Assembly (NCBI GenBank): GCA_045612565.1
Contig: JAZKZG010000162.1
Location: forward strand, 1 to 32,737
From: RGIG9041 sp045612565
Lineage (GTDB): Bacteria > Bacillota > Clostridia > Oscillospirales > QAKW01
Direction of reading: 5' to 3'
Length of the DNA stretch: 32,737 nucleotides
Shown piece after piece: positions 13,537 through 19,500 of this stretch; positions within the stretch are counted from its first letter, which is position 1, and each line of letters opens with the position of its first letter. Under the pieces are notes generated by a model, which did not search any database, was not told where the DNA came from, and was given only the letters and a program-made list of their open reading frames with translations. The translations under genes were made by a program, and so were the position numbers.

Positions 13537-13565
13537 TTGTACATTTTGTTGCGTTTGTGTATAAT
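13537..13565 (+). promoter_or_regulatory. Promoter for repressor-integrase operon
   Basis: TTGTAC (13537-13542) and a consensus TATAAT (13560-13565) are separated by exactly 17 bp, pointing toward the CI-like gene. The start would be near 13572, giving a leader of roughly 110 nt that carries the second operator candidate. Binding there would lie just downstream of the start point. Confidence 0.7.
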
Positions 13566-13580
13566 AAGTTATGCTAATAT

Positions 13581-13598
13581 GTTACACTTTGTAACCAT
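13581..13598. promoter_or_regulatory. Candidate operator: GTTACA-CTT-TGTAAC plus TGTAACCAT copy 2
   Basis: GTTAC (13581-13585) and GTAAC (13591-13595) form an inverted repeat with a 5-nt spacer, and the right arm belongs to the second copy of TGTAACCAT. It lies just after the repressor promoter, a good place for negative control of repressor transcription. Confidence 0.5.
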
Positions 13599-13684
13599 TT
13601 CGGGGAATAGTGTTTCGGTTTTGTTCTTGAAATGTTCAAAGAAATTTGCATATTAGAACAGATTGTGAAAAAGGGGTGTCAAAA

Positions 13685-13996
13685 ATGATAAGCGAAAAAT
13701 TGAAAGCTCTGCGTATCGGGCGCGGGTACACGCAGCAACAGCTCGCAGACAAATTGAACATCAACCGTACGACAATAAGCAATTATGAAAGCGGGAACAG
13801 AACGCCGCGGCTCAATGAGTTGATTGCTATTGCGGAAGCTTTCGGGGTTTCGGTTGACTTTTTCGGAGTTGTAGCAAAAGACGAGGCTTTCGAGCTTGTG
13901 CAGCGGGCAAAAGCGGTGTTTGAAAGTCCCGAAATCGACAAGCCAACAAAAGAGGAGATTTACAAAGAATTGATGAAAATGTACTTGTCACTTTAA
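13685..13996 (+). CDS. CI-like XRE repressor
   Basis: The 103-residue product has an N-terminal XRE helix-turn-helix (LKALRIGRGYTQQQLADKLN, then RTTISNYESGNRTPRLNELI) and a short helical C-terminal part, with no peptidase domain for RecA-type self-cleavage. Induction, if any, must therefore work differently, for example through an antirepressor. The ATG at 13685 follows AAAAAGGGGTGTC; an in-frame ATG at 13646 has no such site. It lies 14 nt before the integrase gene, so both are probably one transcript. Confidence 0.85.
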   Translation: MISEKLKALRIGRGYTQQQLADKLNINRTTISNYESGNRTPRLNELIAIAEAFGVSVDFFGVVAKDEAFELVQRAKAVFESPEIDKPTKEEIYKELMKMYLSL

Positions 13997-14010
13997 AAGG
14001 GGGTAACGGA

Positions 14011-15633
14011 ATGAATAGGGAACAAAGGCGAAGTTTAAAAAAGGCAATAGGACGCAGAAAACGCGGCGTAGGTTACGGGCGGTATAGTTCAAACAATCAG
14101 CGTGAAGAAAGTATTGACGCGCAGTTGCGGGCAATCCGTGACTATTGCGACAAAGAAGATATTGATCTCATTGCCGAGTATTACGACGAAGCACAAACAG
14201 GAACAAATGACGGGCGCGACGATTTTCAAGAAATGATAAACGCAATATTAAAAGGCTATATTGAAGTTGATTTTGTGCTTGTTCATAAATTCAACCGATT
14301 TGCCCGTAACAAATACGATAGCGCGCTGCATAAAAAACGCCTGCAGGAAATCGGCGTGAAAGTAATATCTGTTACGCAAAAAATCGACGATAGCCCCGAG
14401 GGTGAAATGCTTGAGGGATTTATCGAAGTAATTGACGAGTACTATTCAAAAAACCTTGCGCTTGAGGTTAAAAAAGGGCTCAAGGAAAACGCGCTCAAAG
14501 GCAAATACACGGGCGGAAAAATTCCGTATGGGCTGCAGGTCGATAGCGACGGCTATTTTTGCCCCGATCCAAAGACCGCACCTATTGTGCGCCGTATATT
14601 TGAGCAATACGCCGACGGCATACCAAAAGGCGCAATCGTAAAAATGCTCAACGAGCAAGGCTATCGCAATCAATTCGGGCGATTGTTTAATACAAGAACG
14701 GTTTTCGATATGCTGCAAAATGAAAAATATATCGGCGTTTACATTTACCGCCACACTCGCGAGGAAATTATAAAGCTTGACGACGTAATAAAAGACCCTA
14801 TAATTGATGTTGCATTATGGGAGCGGGTGCAAACGGTGCGAAATAGCGTAAATAAGCCGAAATTTCGCGAGCGAAAACGCTTTTACTATATGACAGGTAA
14901 AACAGTTTGCGGCTGCTGCGGTCATACCTTTTGCGGTGCAGGGGCAAAAAAGAAGTCCGCAACAACTACGGCAGCGTATTATAAATGCAGCGGGCAAACA
15001 AAAGCCCGAAACGGCTGCAAAAATGGGAGTTTAAACAAAGATTATTACGAGGAAAAGATTTTAAATCGCGTGCTTGCTTGCGTGTTTACGCCCGAAGCGG
15101 TCAAAGATATTGCTCAACGGGTATACAGACAAGTTGAAGCAGAACGAAAATTGCCGCAAACACCGACAGCAGAGCTCAAAAAGCAGCTTGCCGAAATCAA
15201 ACGCAAAGAAGCCGAATTACTCGACTATATGCTTGACGGCAAAATCAGCCGTGATGTTATGGAAGTTAAAGAAAAGCAACTTTCAACAGAACGCAAAGCA
15301 CTCGAAAGGCAAATACAAAAAAACATTGAGCTTGAAAACGCTGATATTTTGAGCGTTGAGAAAATCGAAAAATTTATACTTGCGTTTAAATCTGCATTAT
15401 ACGAAAAAAAGGACGACAACCATATTTTCATTAAAGCGGTTTTTGACACGTTTATTGACGAAATCGTTGTAAACGCTGACGAAATAACGGTAAAAATCAA
15501 GGTGGATTTTTCCGCCTTTGATTTTACCCCGCGGGGGGATATAATGCAGATTAGGGGGGCGTTATGTACGGTTGCACCCCTTAATATTAGCAGCTCTTTA
15601 AGACGTAAGAAACACAACGAAAGGCTCAATTAA
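14011..15633 (+). CDS. int: Large serine recombinase / phage integrase
   Basis: This 540-residue serine integrase inserts the phage by cutting attP and attB through a 5'-phosphoserine link. The catalytic domain shows GYGRYSSNNQ with Ser26, DFQEMINAILKG and HKFNRFARN. The recombinase domain follows (KIPYGLQVD, IYRHTREEI), then a zinc ribbon (CGCCGH, later YKCSGQ and GCKNGS) and a coiled-coil (QLAEIKRKEAELLDYM). The last ~25 residues look unlike the family, and a quasi-palindromic attP candidate falls within codons 514-525. The ATG follows AAAAGGGGGTAACGG. It shares the repressor's transcript. Confidence 0.93.
   Translation: MNREQRRSLKKAIGRRKRGVGYGRYSSNNQREESIDAQLRAIRDYCDKEDIDLIAEYYDEAQTGTNDGRDDFQEMINAILKGYIEVDFVLVHKFNRFARNKYDSALHKKRLQEIGVKVISVTQKIDDSPEGEMLEGFIEVIDEYYSKNLALEVKKGLKENALKGKYTGGKIPYGLQVDSDGYFCPDPKTAPIVRRIFEQYADGIPKGAIVKMLNEQGYRNQFGRLFNTRTVFDMLQNEKYIGVYIYRHTREEIIKLDDVIKDPIIDVALWERVQTVRNSVNKPKFRERKRFYYMTGKTVCGCCGHTFCGAGAKKKSATTTAAYYKCSGQTKARNGCKNGSLNKDYYEEKILNRVLACVFTPEAVKDIAQRVYRQVEAERKLPQTPTAELKKQLAEIKRKEAELLDYMLDGKISRDVMEVKEKQLSTERKALERQIQKNIELENADILSVEKIEKFILAFKSALYEKKDDNHIFIKAVFDTFIDEIVVNADEITVKIKVDFSAFDFTPRGDIMQIRGALCTVAPLNISSSLRRKKHNERLN
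15551..15584. other. attP: Candidate attP core (34-bp quasi-palindrome)
   Basis: The segment is symmetric around GTAC at 15566-15569, with outer arms TTAnGGGG and CCCCnTAA at equal distance on both sides. Large serine integrases use att sites of about 40-50 bp with partial dyad symmetry around a crossover dinucleotide. It lies in the 3' end of int, between the integrase domains and the accessory operon, which is where attP should be if the phage is not integrated. No attL/attR was available to confirm it. Confidence 0.45.
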
Positions 15634-15641
15634 GTAAAACG

Positions 15642-15669
15642 AAAGCGGGGTTTTGTGCCCCGCTTTTTT
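15642..15669 (+). terminator. Terminator after integrase, possibly bidirectional
   Basis: AAAGCGGGG (15642-15650) pairs with CCCCGCTTT (15658-15666) around a 7-nt loop and is followed by T-rich DNA. On the other strand a shorter T-rich run follows as well, so it may also end the leftward accessory operon, whose last stop is at 15686. Confidence 0.85.
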
Positions 15670-15685
15670 ATTTTATCTTCCTTTT

Positions 15686-15898
15686 TTATCGGTGCTGATA
15701 TGCTACCGCGTGCCTATTCTGCGTGATTTTCGCCTGCTTTGCTCGTTTCCTGCGGCGGTATTTAATTACTACTTGAGCAGCAAGCCAACCGATACGATCC
15801 GCAAGCCAATCCTCAAAAGCAATAAGCTTTTCCTCGTGAATTATGCCGAACAGTATTACGACAAACGCAAGAAACGGGATTGTGTAATTATCAATCAT
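15686..15898 (-). CDS. Small membrane protein with basic tail (70 aa)
   Basis: An N-terminal membrane helix (YTIPFLAFVVILFGIIH) is followed by EEKLIAFEDWLADRIGWLAA and a strongly basic tail (KYRRRKRAKQAK). The tail should stay in the cytoplasm. It is the last gene of the AAA+ operon, overlapping the upstream gene by 8 nt, with GGAGGCGGCGACG before the ATG. Similar short proteins occur in Clostridia phages, but no role is known. It could be the membrane component of the AAA+/VWA-like module. Confidence 0.65.
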   Translation of the reverse strand: MIDNYTIPFLAFVVILFGIIHEEKLIAFEDWLADRIGWLAAQVVIKYRRRKRAKQAKITQNRHAVAYQHR

Positions 15899-16268
15899 CG
15901 TCGCCGCCTCCGAAGATTTCGTCTTTCAATTCCTCAACCGCTTCGTCCATACTCATTTCGCCGTTTTTAACTTTTTCAGCGGTCTTTTCGGCTCGGTGTT
16001 CTGCAAGCGAGAAAATAAGTTCCCACGCCCTGCCTGTTTCGCAAGCTATTTCCGCGGTACTTGTGAGCAGTTTAACGGGGATATTCGCGTCGTTTTCATT
16101 GAGTGCCTTGCAGATTGAGCCGAACAGCTTTAAAATGTTGCCGCCGCTGCCGTTTGCAATTATCTGTATGCCCTGCTCGTCCTCGATCGCTGCAAGTGTG
16201 TTTGTCGGCATTTCGCCGCTCGGGCTGAAAATCATATACTTTGCGTTATTCTCGTTTTTTCCGTTCAT
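15891..16268 (-). CDS. Hypothetical protein of AAA+ operon (125 aa)
   Basis: The protein opens with a beta-rich part (AKYMIFSPSGEMPTNTLAAI). A helical middle follows (IQIIANGSGGNILKLFGSIC, then LLTSTAEIACETGRAWELIF), and the end is acidic and charged (EIFGGGDDD). No catalytic motif is visible and no family is recognised. It is 1 nt from the Arc-like gene and overlaps the membrane-protein gene. Confidence 0.65.
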   Translation of the reverse strand: MNGKNENNAKYMIFSPSGEMPTNTLAAIEDEQGIQIIANGSGGNILKLFGSICKALNENDANIPVKLLTSTAEIACETGRAWELIFSLAEHRAEKTAEKVKNGEMSMDEAVEELKDEIFGGGDDD

Positions 16269-16269
16269 T

Positions 16270-16455
16270 TTAGTTGTTTCCTTTCTTAATATCTTCTTTT
16301 ATTAATGTTTTGATATACGGCATATAACCGCCTTTTTTTCGCTCATTTTCGAGCTTTTCAATGAGTTCGTTTTCTTTCGGGTAAAGCTCAATATAATAGC
16401 GTTTTGTTTTCGCTCTATATTTGCGTTTTGCCCTGCGTCCCGCTTCGGTTTGCAT
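16270..16455 (-). CDS. Arc-like ribbon-helix-helix protein A (61 aa)
   Basis: After a basic N-terminus (RRAKRKYRAKTKR) comes a short strand (YYIELYP) and two helices (NELIEKLENERKKGG, YMPYIKTLIKEDIKK), the layout of Arc/MetJ-type dimeric DNA-binding proteins. It is paralogous to the gene at 18988-19167, with about 30 identities in 52 aligned positions. Each of the two genes sits in a unit whose promoter carries a similar inverted repeat, so it probably represses its own operon or the neighbour's. It follows the VWA-like gene with GAGGTGATGTGCT before the ATG. Confidence 0.7.
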   Translation of the reverse strand: MQTEAGRRAKRKYRAKTKRYYIELYPKENELIEKLENERKKGGYMPYIKTLIKEDIKKGNN

Positions 16456-16461
16456 AGCACA

Positions 16462-17295
16462 TCACCTCGCTTTCTGTATGCCGCAGGCTGCGGCGATTTT
16501 TTCGGGGTCAAACTTGTTGTTTTCGCAGAGGTTTACATTTATGAAAAACTGCGTGTCGCTCAACAATCCCGCTTCGTCAAGCTTTTTCTTTCCACTGTTG
16601 TAATCTTCTATTGAACTTCCGTACCCGTCCGCGTGTCTGTGGCTTTTTAAACCTTTGCAAGTTTCAAGCCATTTAAAACCAAGCCGCCTCTGCATTGCTG
16701 CACAACAAAGCGGAAATGCTGTTTTTTTAAGGTCGAGCGGCTGTCGCCAATCTTTAATTTTTACCATTGCAACCGCTAAATCATCACCCGCCTCGCTACA
16801 TTTACACATTACTGAAAGAGCTACACGGTAACCGCTTTTTTCAAGGTTGTTTATTACGGACAGTACCGCAACGCCTGCTTTGTTTATCGTTTCCGCACTT
16901 GTGCCGCCGTTCATTGTCGGGTTGTAAAGTATTGAAAGTATCTTTGATTTTTTTACCTCAACGTCCGAACGTATCATACTTTGCGGTAAACCTATCACGG
17001 CGGCGGGTACGTTCGGCACATATCCGACAATATCGTTCGTAACCCTGCAACGCCTCGGGGCTTTGCCGTTAAACTCTGCGTCTATCATTCCCCGCTTTAT
17101 CTTGTCGAGTGGTTCTTCGTACCCGTTGAGTGCGAATTGTACGGCTTCTTCATACGTTTCACTACCCGACCACACGGGCTCGTCGGTGTTTTCGCTATCG
17201 CGGCAATCTCTCATTATTTCATTATTCGGACGCTTGCCGAGTTCCTTGACAAGGTGCGAAAGGCTGTTAAATTGCTCAATTATATAGTTTGTCAA
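16462..17295 (-). CDS. VWA-like partner of AAA+ ATPase (DUF7192-like phage protein)
   Basis: The 277-residue protein has a central stretch like a von Willebrand A fold: LSILYNPTMNGGTSAETINK, then GVAVLSVINNLEKSGYRVAL, DDLAVAMVKIKD, QPLDLKKTAFPLCCAAMQRR. In related phage proteins, which I recall as DUF7192, the loop reads like SASGG; here NPTMNGG lacks the DxSxS metal site. MoxR/CobS-type ATPases commonly work with VWA proteins as substrate adaptors, and this gene overlaps its ATPase by 4 nt (TTGA). The TTG start at 17295 follows GGAGGCGGGCACAG. The target of the pair is unknown; the family name is from memory. Confidence 0.6.
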   Translation of the reverse strand: MTNYIIEQFNSLSHLVKELGKRPNNEIMRDCRDSENTDEPVWSGSETYEEAVQFALNGYEEPLDKIKRGMIDAEFNGKAPRRCRVTNDIVGYVPNVPAAVIGLPQSMIRSDVEVKKSKILSILYNPTMNGGTSAETINKAGVAVLSVINNLEKSGYRVALSVMCKCSEAGDDLAVAMVKIKDWRQPLDLKKTAFPLCCAAMQRRLGFKWLETCKGLKSHRHADGYGSSIEDYNSGKKKLDEAGLLSDTQFFINVNLCENNKFDPEKIAAACGIQKAR

Positions 17296-18482
17296 ACTGT
17301 GCCCGCCTCCTTTGCGGCTTTGTAATAGCGGTTATTTTCAACGCCGTTGCAAGATTGCAAAACGATGTTTATATCGTCTTTTTCGAGCCCTTTCAAAAGT
17401 GCAATTCGCATACATTCGGGCAGCGGTAAAATGTCTTTGAGCTTTGCAATACGGTCAACCGCTCTGTATGTTACGAGGTGTTTAATGCCCGCTTTTCTTG
17501 TTGCTTTACGGAATGCTTCGGCGAAGTTTACAAGCTCCTCGTCGCCGCCTGCAAGTGCGTTTTCGATGTTGCGGCTGTAATCAACTTCAACGAGGGCGAA
17601 GCGGTCAAGGCTTGCTGCGTCAAGTTGGTAACGTCCGCTATATTCGATGTCTGCACCCGTGCCGTAAGTATTGCCCGCTGCAATTACGCGGAATTTTTCG
17701 TGTGCGTTGATTTTGCCGTTCGGGAAGTCAAAATATCTGTTTGCGATTGCGGCATTTAATACAATGAGCGTTTCGGGAATTGACGCGTCCATTTCATCAA
17801 GGAAAAACAAACCGCCGTTTTTGAAAGCTTTGTAAAACTCTGTTTCGTGGAATGTGCCGTGTGCGTCAATAAAGCCCGTAAGCTTGTATTCCTGCGTAAC
17901 GGCGTTTGTGAAGTAAAACTCAAGTCCGAGGGCTTCGGCAATCTGCTTACAAATAACGTTCTTACCCGTGCCCGCTGCACCTGTCAAGAAACAAGGTATG
18001 TCGGCATTTACGAGGTTTAAAACGAGGTCAAACTTTTCGTGTGTAACGCCTGTAATTTCTCTGCGTGTTGTAGGGGTGACAATTTCGTGTTTCTGCGGAA
18101 GTATGCCAAACTCATTGATAATGCGGTTTTTAACTTCGGGGAGTACAGTTTCGAGGATTTCTGCGGCGGAGCGTTCAGCAATAGCACCCGCGAGGGCTTT
18201 TTCCATTGCGGTCATTAATTCGCTGCCACCTGTACCGCTTCGCTTTTGTGTTGCTTGTCTGTGCCTGCGGTCAAACTCGATAGTTGCAACCTTTTCAAGC
18301 TCGCTGTATTCGGCTCGGGGTCTGTCAAAAAGCTTGTGCTTGCCTGCTTCAATCGGTTTGAAATGATTGCAGGGGTCATAGAGTGCGTTGTTATAAAGCG
18401 TATAGAAGTTTTTTACGCCTCTTTCGATGTCCTTTTCGGAAACTACTATTGATGTTTCCTTACCTGTTGCTAAAATAATCAT
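17292..18482 (-). CDS. MoxR/CobS-like AAA+ ATPase (AAA_5)
   Basis: This 396-residue protein has an N-terminal helical part (about 1-145) and an AAA+ core. Walker A is GAAGTGKN (168-175), with Asn in place of the usual Ser/Thr, as in CobS and NorQ relatives. Walker B is GGLFFLDEMDAS (Asp229-Glu230), sensor 1 is Asn271 in IAAGNTYG, and the arginine finger is near Arg294 (LDAASLDRF). Such ATPases remodel target proteins or insert metals together with a VWA partner, here the next gene. In a phage this may serve host takeover or defence against other phages; neither is shown. AAAGGACGATAAA precedes the ATG. Confidence 0.85.
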   Translation of the reverse strand: MIILATGKETSIVVSEKDIERGVKNFYTLYNNALYDPCNHFKPIEAGKHKLFDRPRAEYSELEKVATIEFDRRHRQATQKRSGTGGSELMTAMEKALAGAIAERSAAEILETVLPEVKNRIINEFGILPQKHEIVTPTTRREITGVTHEKFDLVLNLVNADIPCFLTGAAGTGKNVICKQIAEALGLEFYFTNAVTQEYKLTGFIDAHGTFHETEFYKAFKNGGLFFLDEMDASIPETLIVLNAAIANRYFDFPNGKINAHEKFRVIAAGNTYGTGADIEYSGRYQLDAASLDRFALVEVDYSRNIENALAGGDEELVNFAEAFRKATRKAGIKHLVTYRAVDRIAKLKDILPLPECMRIALLKGLEKDDINIVLQSCNGVENNRYYKAAKEAGTV

Positions 18483-18536
18483 TTTATCGTCCTTTCTGCG
18501 GGGATTGCCGCCCCGCTCGGCGTTGTTTATTTTGTT

Positions 18537-18701
18537 TTAAGCCATTTTATTGATAACTGCTAACAGCATTTGATGTTCGTTCCAAGTGATTTTTTCTTTT
18601 TGAAACGCCACGTCAATTCCGTTCTCGCCGTAAAAGACATTTGCAATCGCGTCCTCTTTGTTTTTTGAATTGATGATTCTCTGCAAAAACTTTTTGAACA
18701 T
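18537..18701 (-). CDS. Small phage protein, FKKF type (54 aa)
   Basis: The 54-residue protein (MFKKFLQRIINSKNKEDAIA, then GIDVAFQKEKITWNEHQMLL) is of a type widespread in Clostridia phages and mobile elements, with no known function. It looks like three helices and may bind another protein. The ATG at 18701 is chosen because AAAGGAGATAAAAACA lies before it. That ribosome site can pair with CTCC just upstream, and a structured leader precedes it, so its translation may be controlled. It is the first gene of the AAA+ operon. Confidence 0.72.
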   Translation of the reverse strand: MFKKFLQRIINSKNKEDAIANVFYGENGIDVAFQKEKITWNEHQMLLAVINKMA

Positions 18702-18733
18702 TGTTTTTATCTCCTTTGTTGTTTTGGAGGTTT

Positions 18734-18827
18734 CCCGCAAGGTTGCCTTTCGCAGCCGTTACCGTCTGCCGTTTTCGTTAAACTACTCACCGACTTGCAC
18801 TGACGCATTCTGTTTTATCCTTGCGGG
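18734..18827 (-). ncRNA. Structured leader RNA of the AAA+ operon
   Basis: An exact 9-bp closing stem, CCTTGCGGG/CCCGCAAGG (18819-18827 with 18734-18742), encloses about 76 nt. Further pairings such as GCAG/CTGC occur inside it. Downstream, CCTCC could pair with GGAG of the ribosome site of the 54-residue gene. The layout is riboswitch-like: aptamer-like closed domain, then a site-sequestering hairpin. No known riboswitch class was recognised by eye. Confidence 0.5.
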
Positions 18828-18849
18828 GCGTTGCCTCTGTTGTGTCTAC

Positions 18850-18878
18850 ATTATATACCCCCACGGGTACAAAATCAA
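18850..18878 (-). promoter_or_regulatory. Promoter-operator of AAA+ operon
   Basis: On the minus strand TTGATT (18873-18878) and TATAAT (18850-18855) are 17 bp apart. Inside the spacer lies the inverted repeat TACCC-GTGG-GGGTA (18856-18869). The promoter at 19408-19436 has the same design with the same GTGG spacer. A small dimeric repressor, such as the Arc-like proteins encoded in both units, could bind between the boxes. Confidence 0.7.
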
Positions 18879-18944
18879 TATGTAAAATCGACAAACATTT
18901 GCGGCTTTTCTTGTGGAAGTTATACAAATCGCACAATGTACAAG

Positions 18945-18977
18945 CAAAAAGAAAACAGCAGAGCCGAAGCCCTGCCG
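18945..18977 (-). terminator. TTCG-loop terminator after Arc-like gene B
   Basis: On the minus strand a 9-bp stem around a TTCG loop (hairpin 18956-18977) is followed by a T-rich run (18945-18955). Its core is the same as in the terminator after the endolysin, so the two probably arose by duplication. It ends the two-gene unit at 18988-19361. Confidence 0.85.
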
Positions 18978-18987
18978 CCGTTTGCTG

Positions 18988-19167
18988 CTATTTCGCAATA
19001 TCTGCACGAATTAGCCGCTTTATATATTTAACATAGCCGTCAGCGTTACGCTCCGCCTCAAGCTTTTCTATAATATCCGCTTCGGACGGGTAACAATCTA
19101 AATAATAACGCTTTGCTTTTTCTTGATACTTTTTCTTTGCTCGCTTTTGGCTTTCGTATTTCGTCAT
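18988..19167 (-). CDS. Arc-like ribbon-helix-helix protein B (59 aa)
   Basis: The protein has a basic N-terminus (QKRAKKKYQEKAKR), a strand YYLDCYP, then helices DIIEKLEAERNADG and YVKYIKRLIRADIAK. It is a paralogue of the protein at 16270-16455 (about 30 of 52 aligned residues identical by eye). The ATG overlaps the upstream stop (ATGA), so it is translated with the 65-residue gene. A terminator follows closely. An autorepressor of the promoter at 19408-19436 is the simplest guess. Confidence 0.72.
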   Translation of the reverse strand: MTKYESQKRAKKKYQEKAKRYYLDCYPSEADIIEKLEAERNADGYVKYIKRLIRADIAK

Positions 19168-19361
19168 TCATCGTCGCCCTCGCTTTCTTCAAAGCTGCTT
19201 TCTGTAATGCTGCCGTAAGTGTACCCGTTATCGTTGCTCAAATAAACCTTTGTTTCGCTGTCGAACTGCTCAAGATATTCGATAAGTTCGCCGACTGTCA
19301 TTGTTTTGCCGCACTGCTCTGTATTGTACCCGTTGTGTCTGCCCTCGATAAATAATCTCAT
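19164..19361 (-). CDS. Hypothetical phage protein (65 aa)
   Basis: The protein starts MRLFIEGRHNGYNTEQCGKT and continues MTVGELIEYLEQFDSETKVY, with NGYTYGSI and an acidic end. Proteins with this pattern (VGELIxxLxxFDxxTxVYL) are common in Clostridia phages and have no assigned role. It is the first gene of a two-gene unit with its own promoter-operator and terminator, directly after the lysis genes, so it may be expressed in the lysogen. Confidence 0.72.
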   Translation of the reverse strand: MRLFIEGRHNGYNTEQCGKTMTVGELIEYLEQFDSETKVYLSNDNGYTYGSITESSFEESEGDDE

Positions 19362-19407
19362 TTTAACCGCTCCTCTCGTTGTATAAGGTTATCTCTTTTA
19401 CAATTAT

Positions 19408-19436
19408 ATTATACACCCACGTGTATAATTCTACAA
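19408..19436 (-). promoter_or_regulatory. Promoter-operator of two-gene accessory unit
   Basis: TTGTAG (19431-19436) and TATAAT (19408-19413) are 17 bp apart on the minus strand. A 9-bp inverted repeat, ATTATACAC with GTGTATAAT around a 4-nt GTGG spacer (19408-19429), covers the spacer and the -10. The AAA+ operon promoter has the same logic and the same spacer. Confidence 0.7.
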
Positions 19437-19447
19437 ATAATACGCAT

Positions 19448-19477
19448 TAAAAAAGAAGCAAAGCCGAAGCCCTGCCT
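19448..19477 (-). terminator. TTCG-loop terminator after endolysin
   Basis: On the minus strand a 9-bp stem with several G-U pairs around TTCG (hairpin 19456-19477) is followed by a T6 run (19449-19454). It closes the late operon after the lysis genes. Just before it (about 19479-19506) TTTTAAAG occurs three times in a row at the 3' end of the lysin gene. Confidence 0.85.
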
Positions 19478-19500
19478 CTTTTAAAGTATTTTAAAGCATT

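Noticed and set aside
13646..13684. Longer N-terminus for the CI-like repressor from ATG 13646
   Set aside because: The added 13 residues precede the normal XRE start and lack a ribosome site, while ATG 13685 follows AAAAAGGGG.
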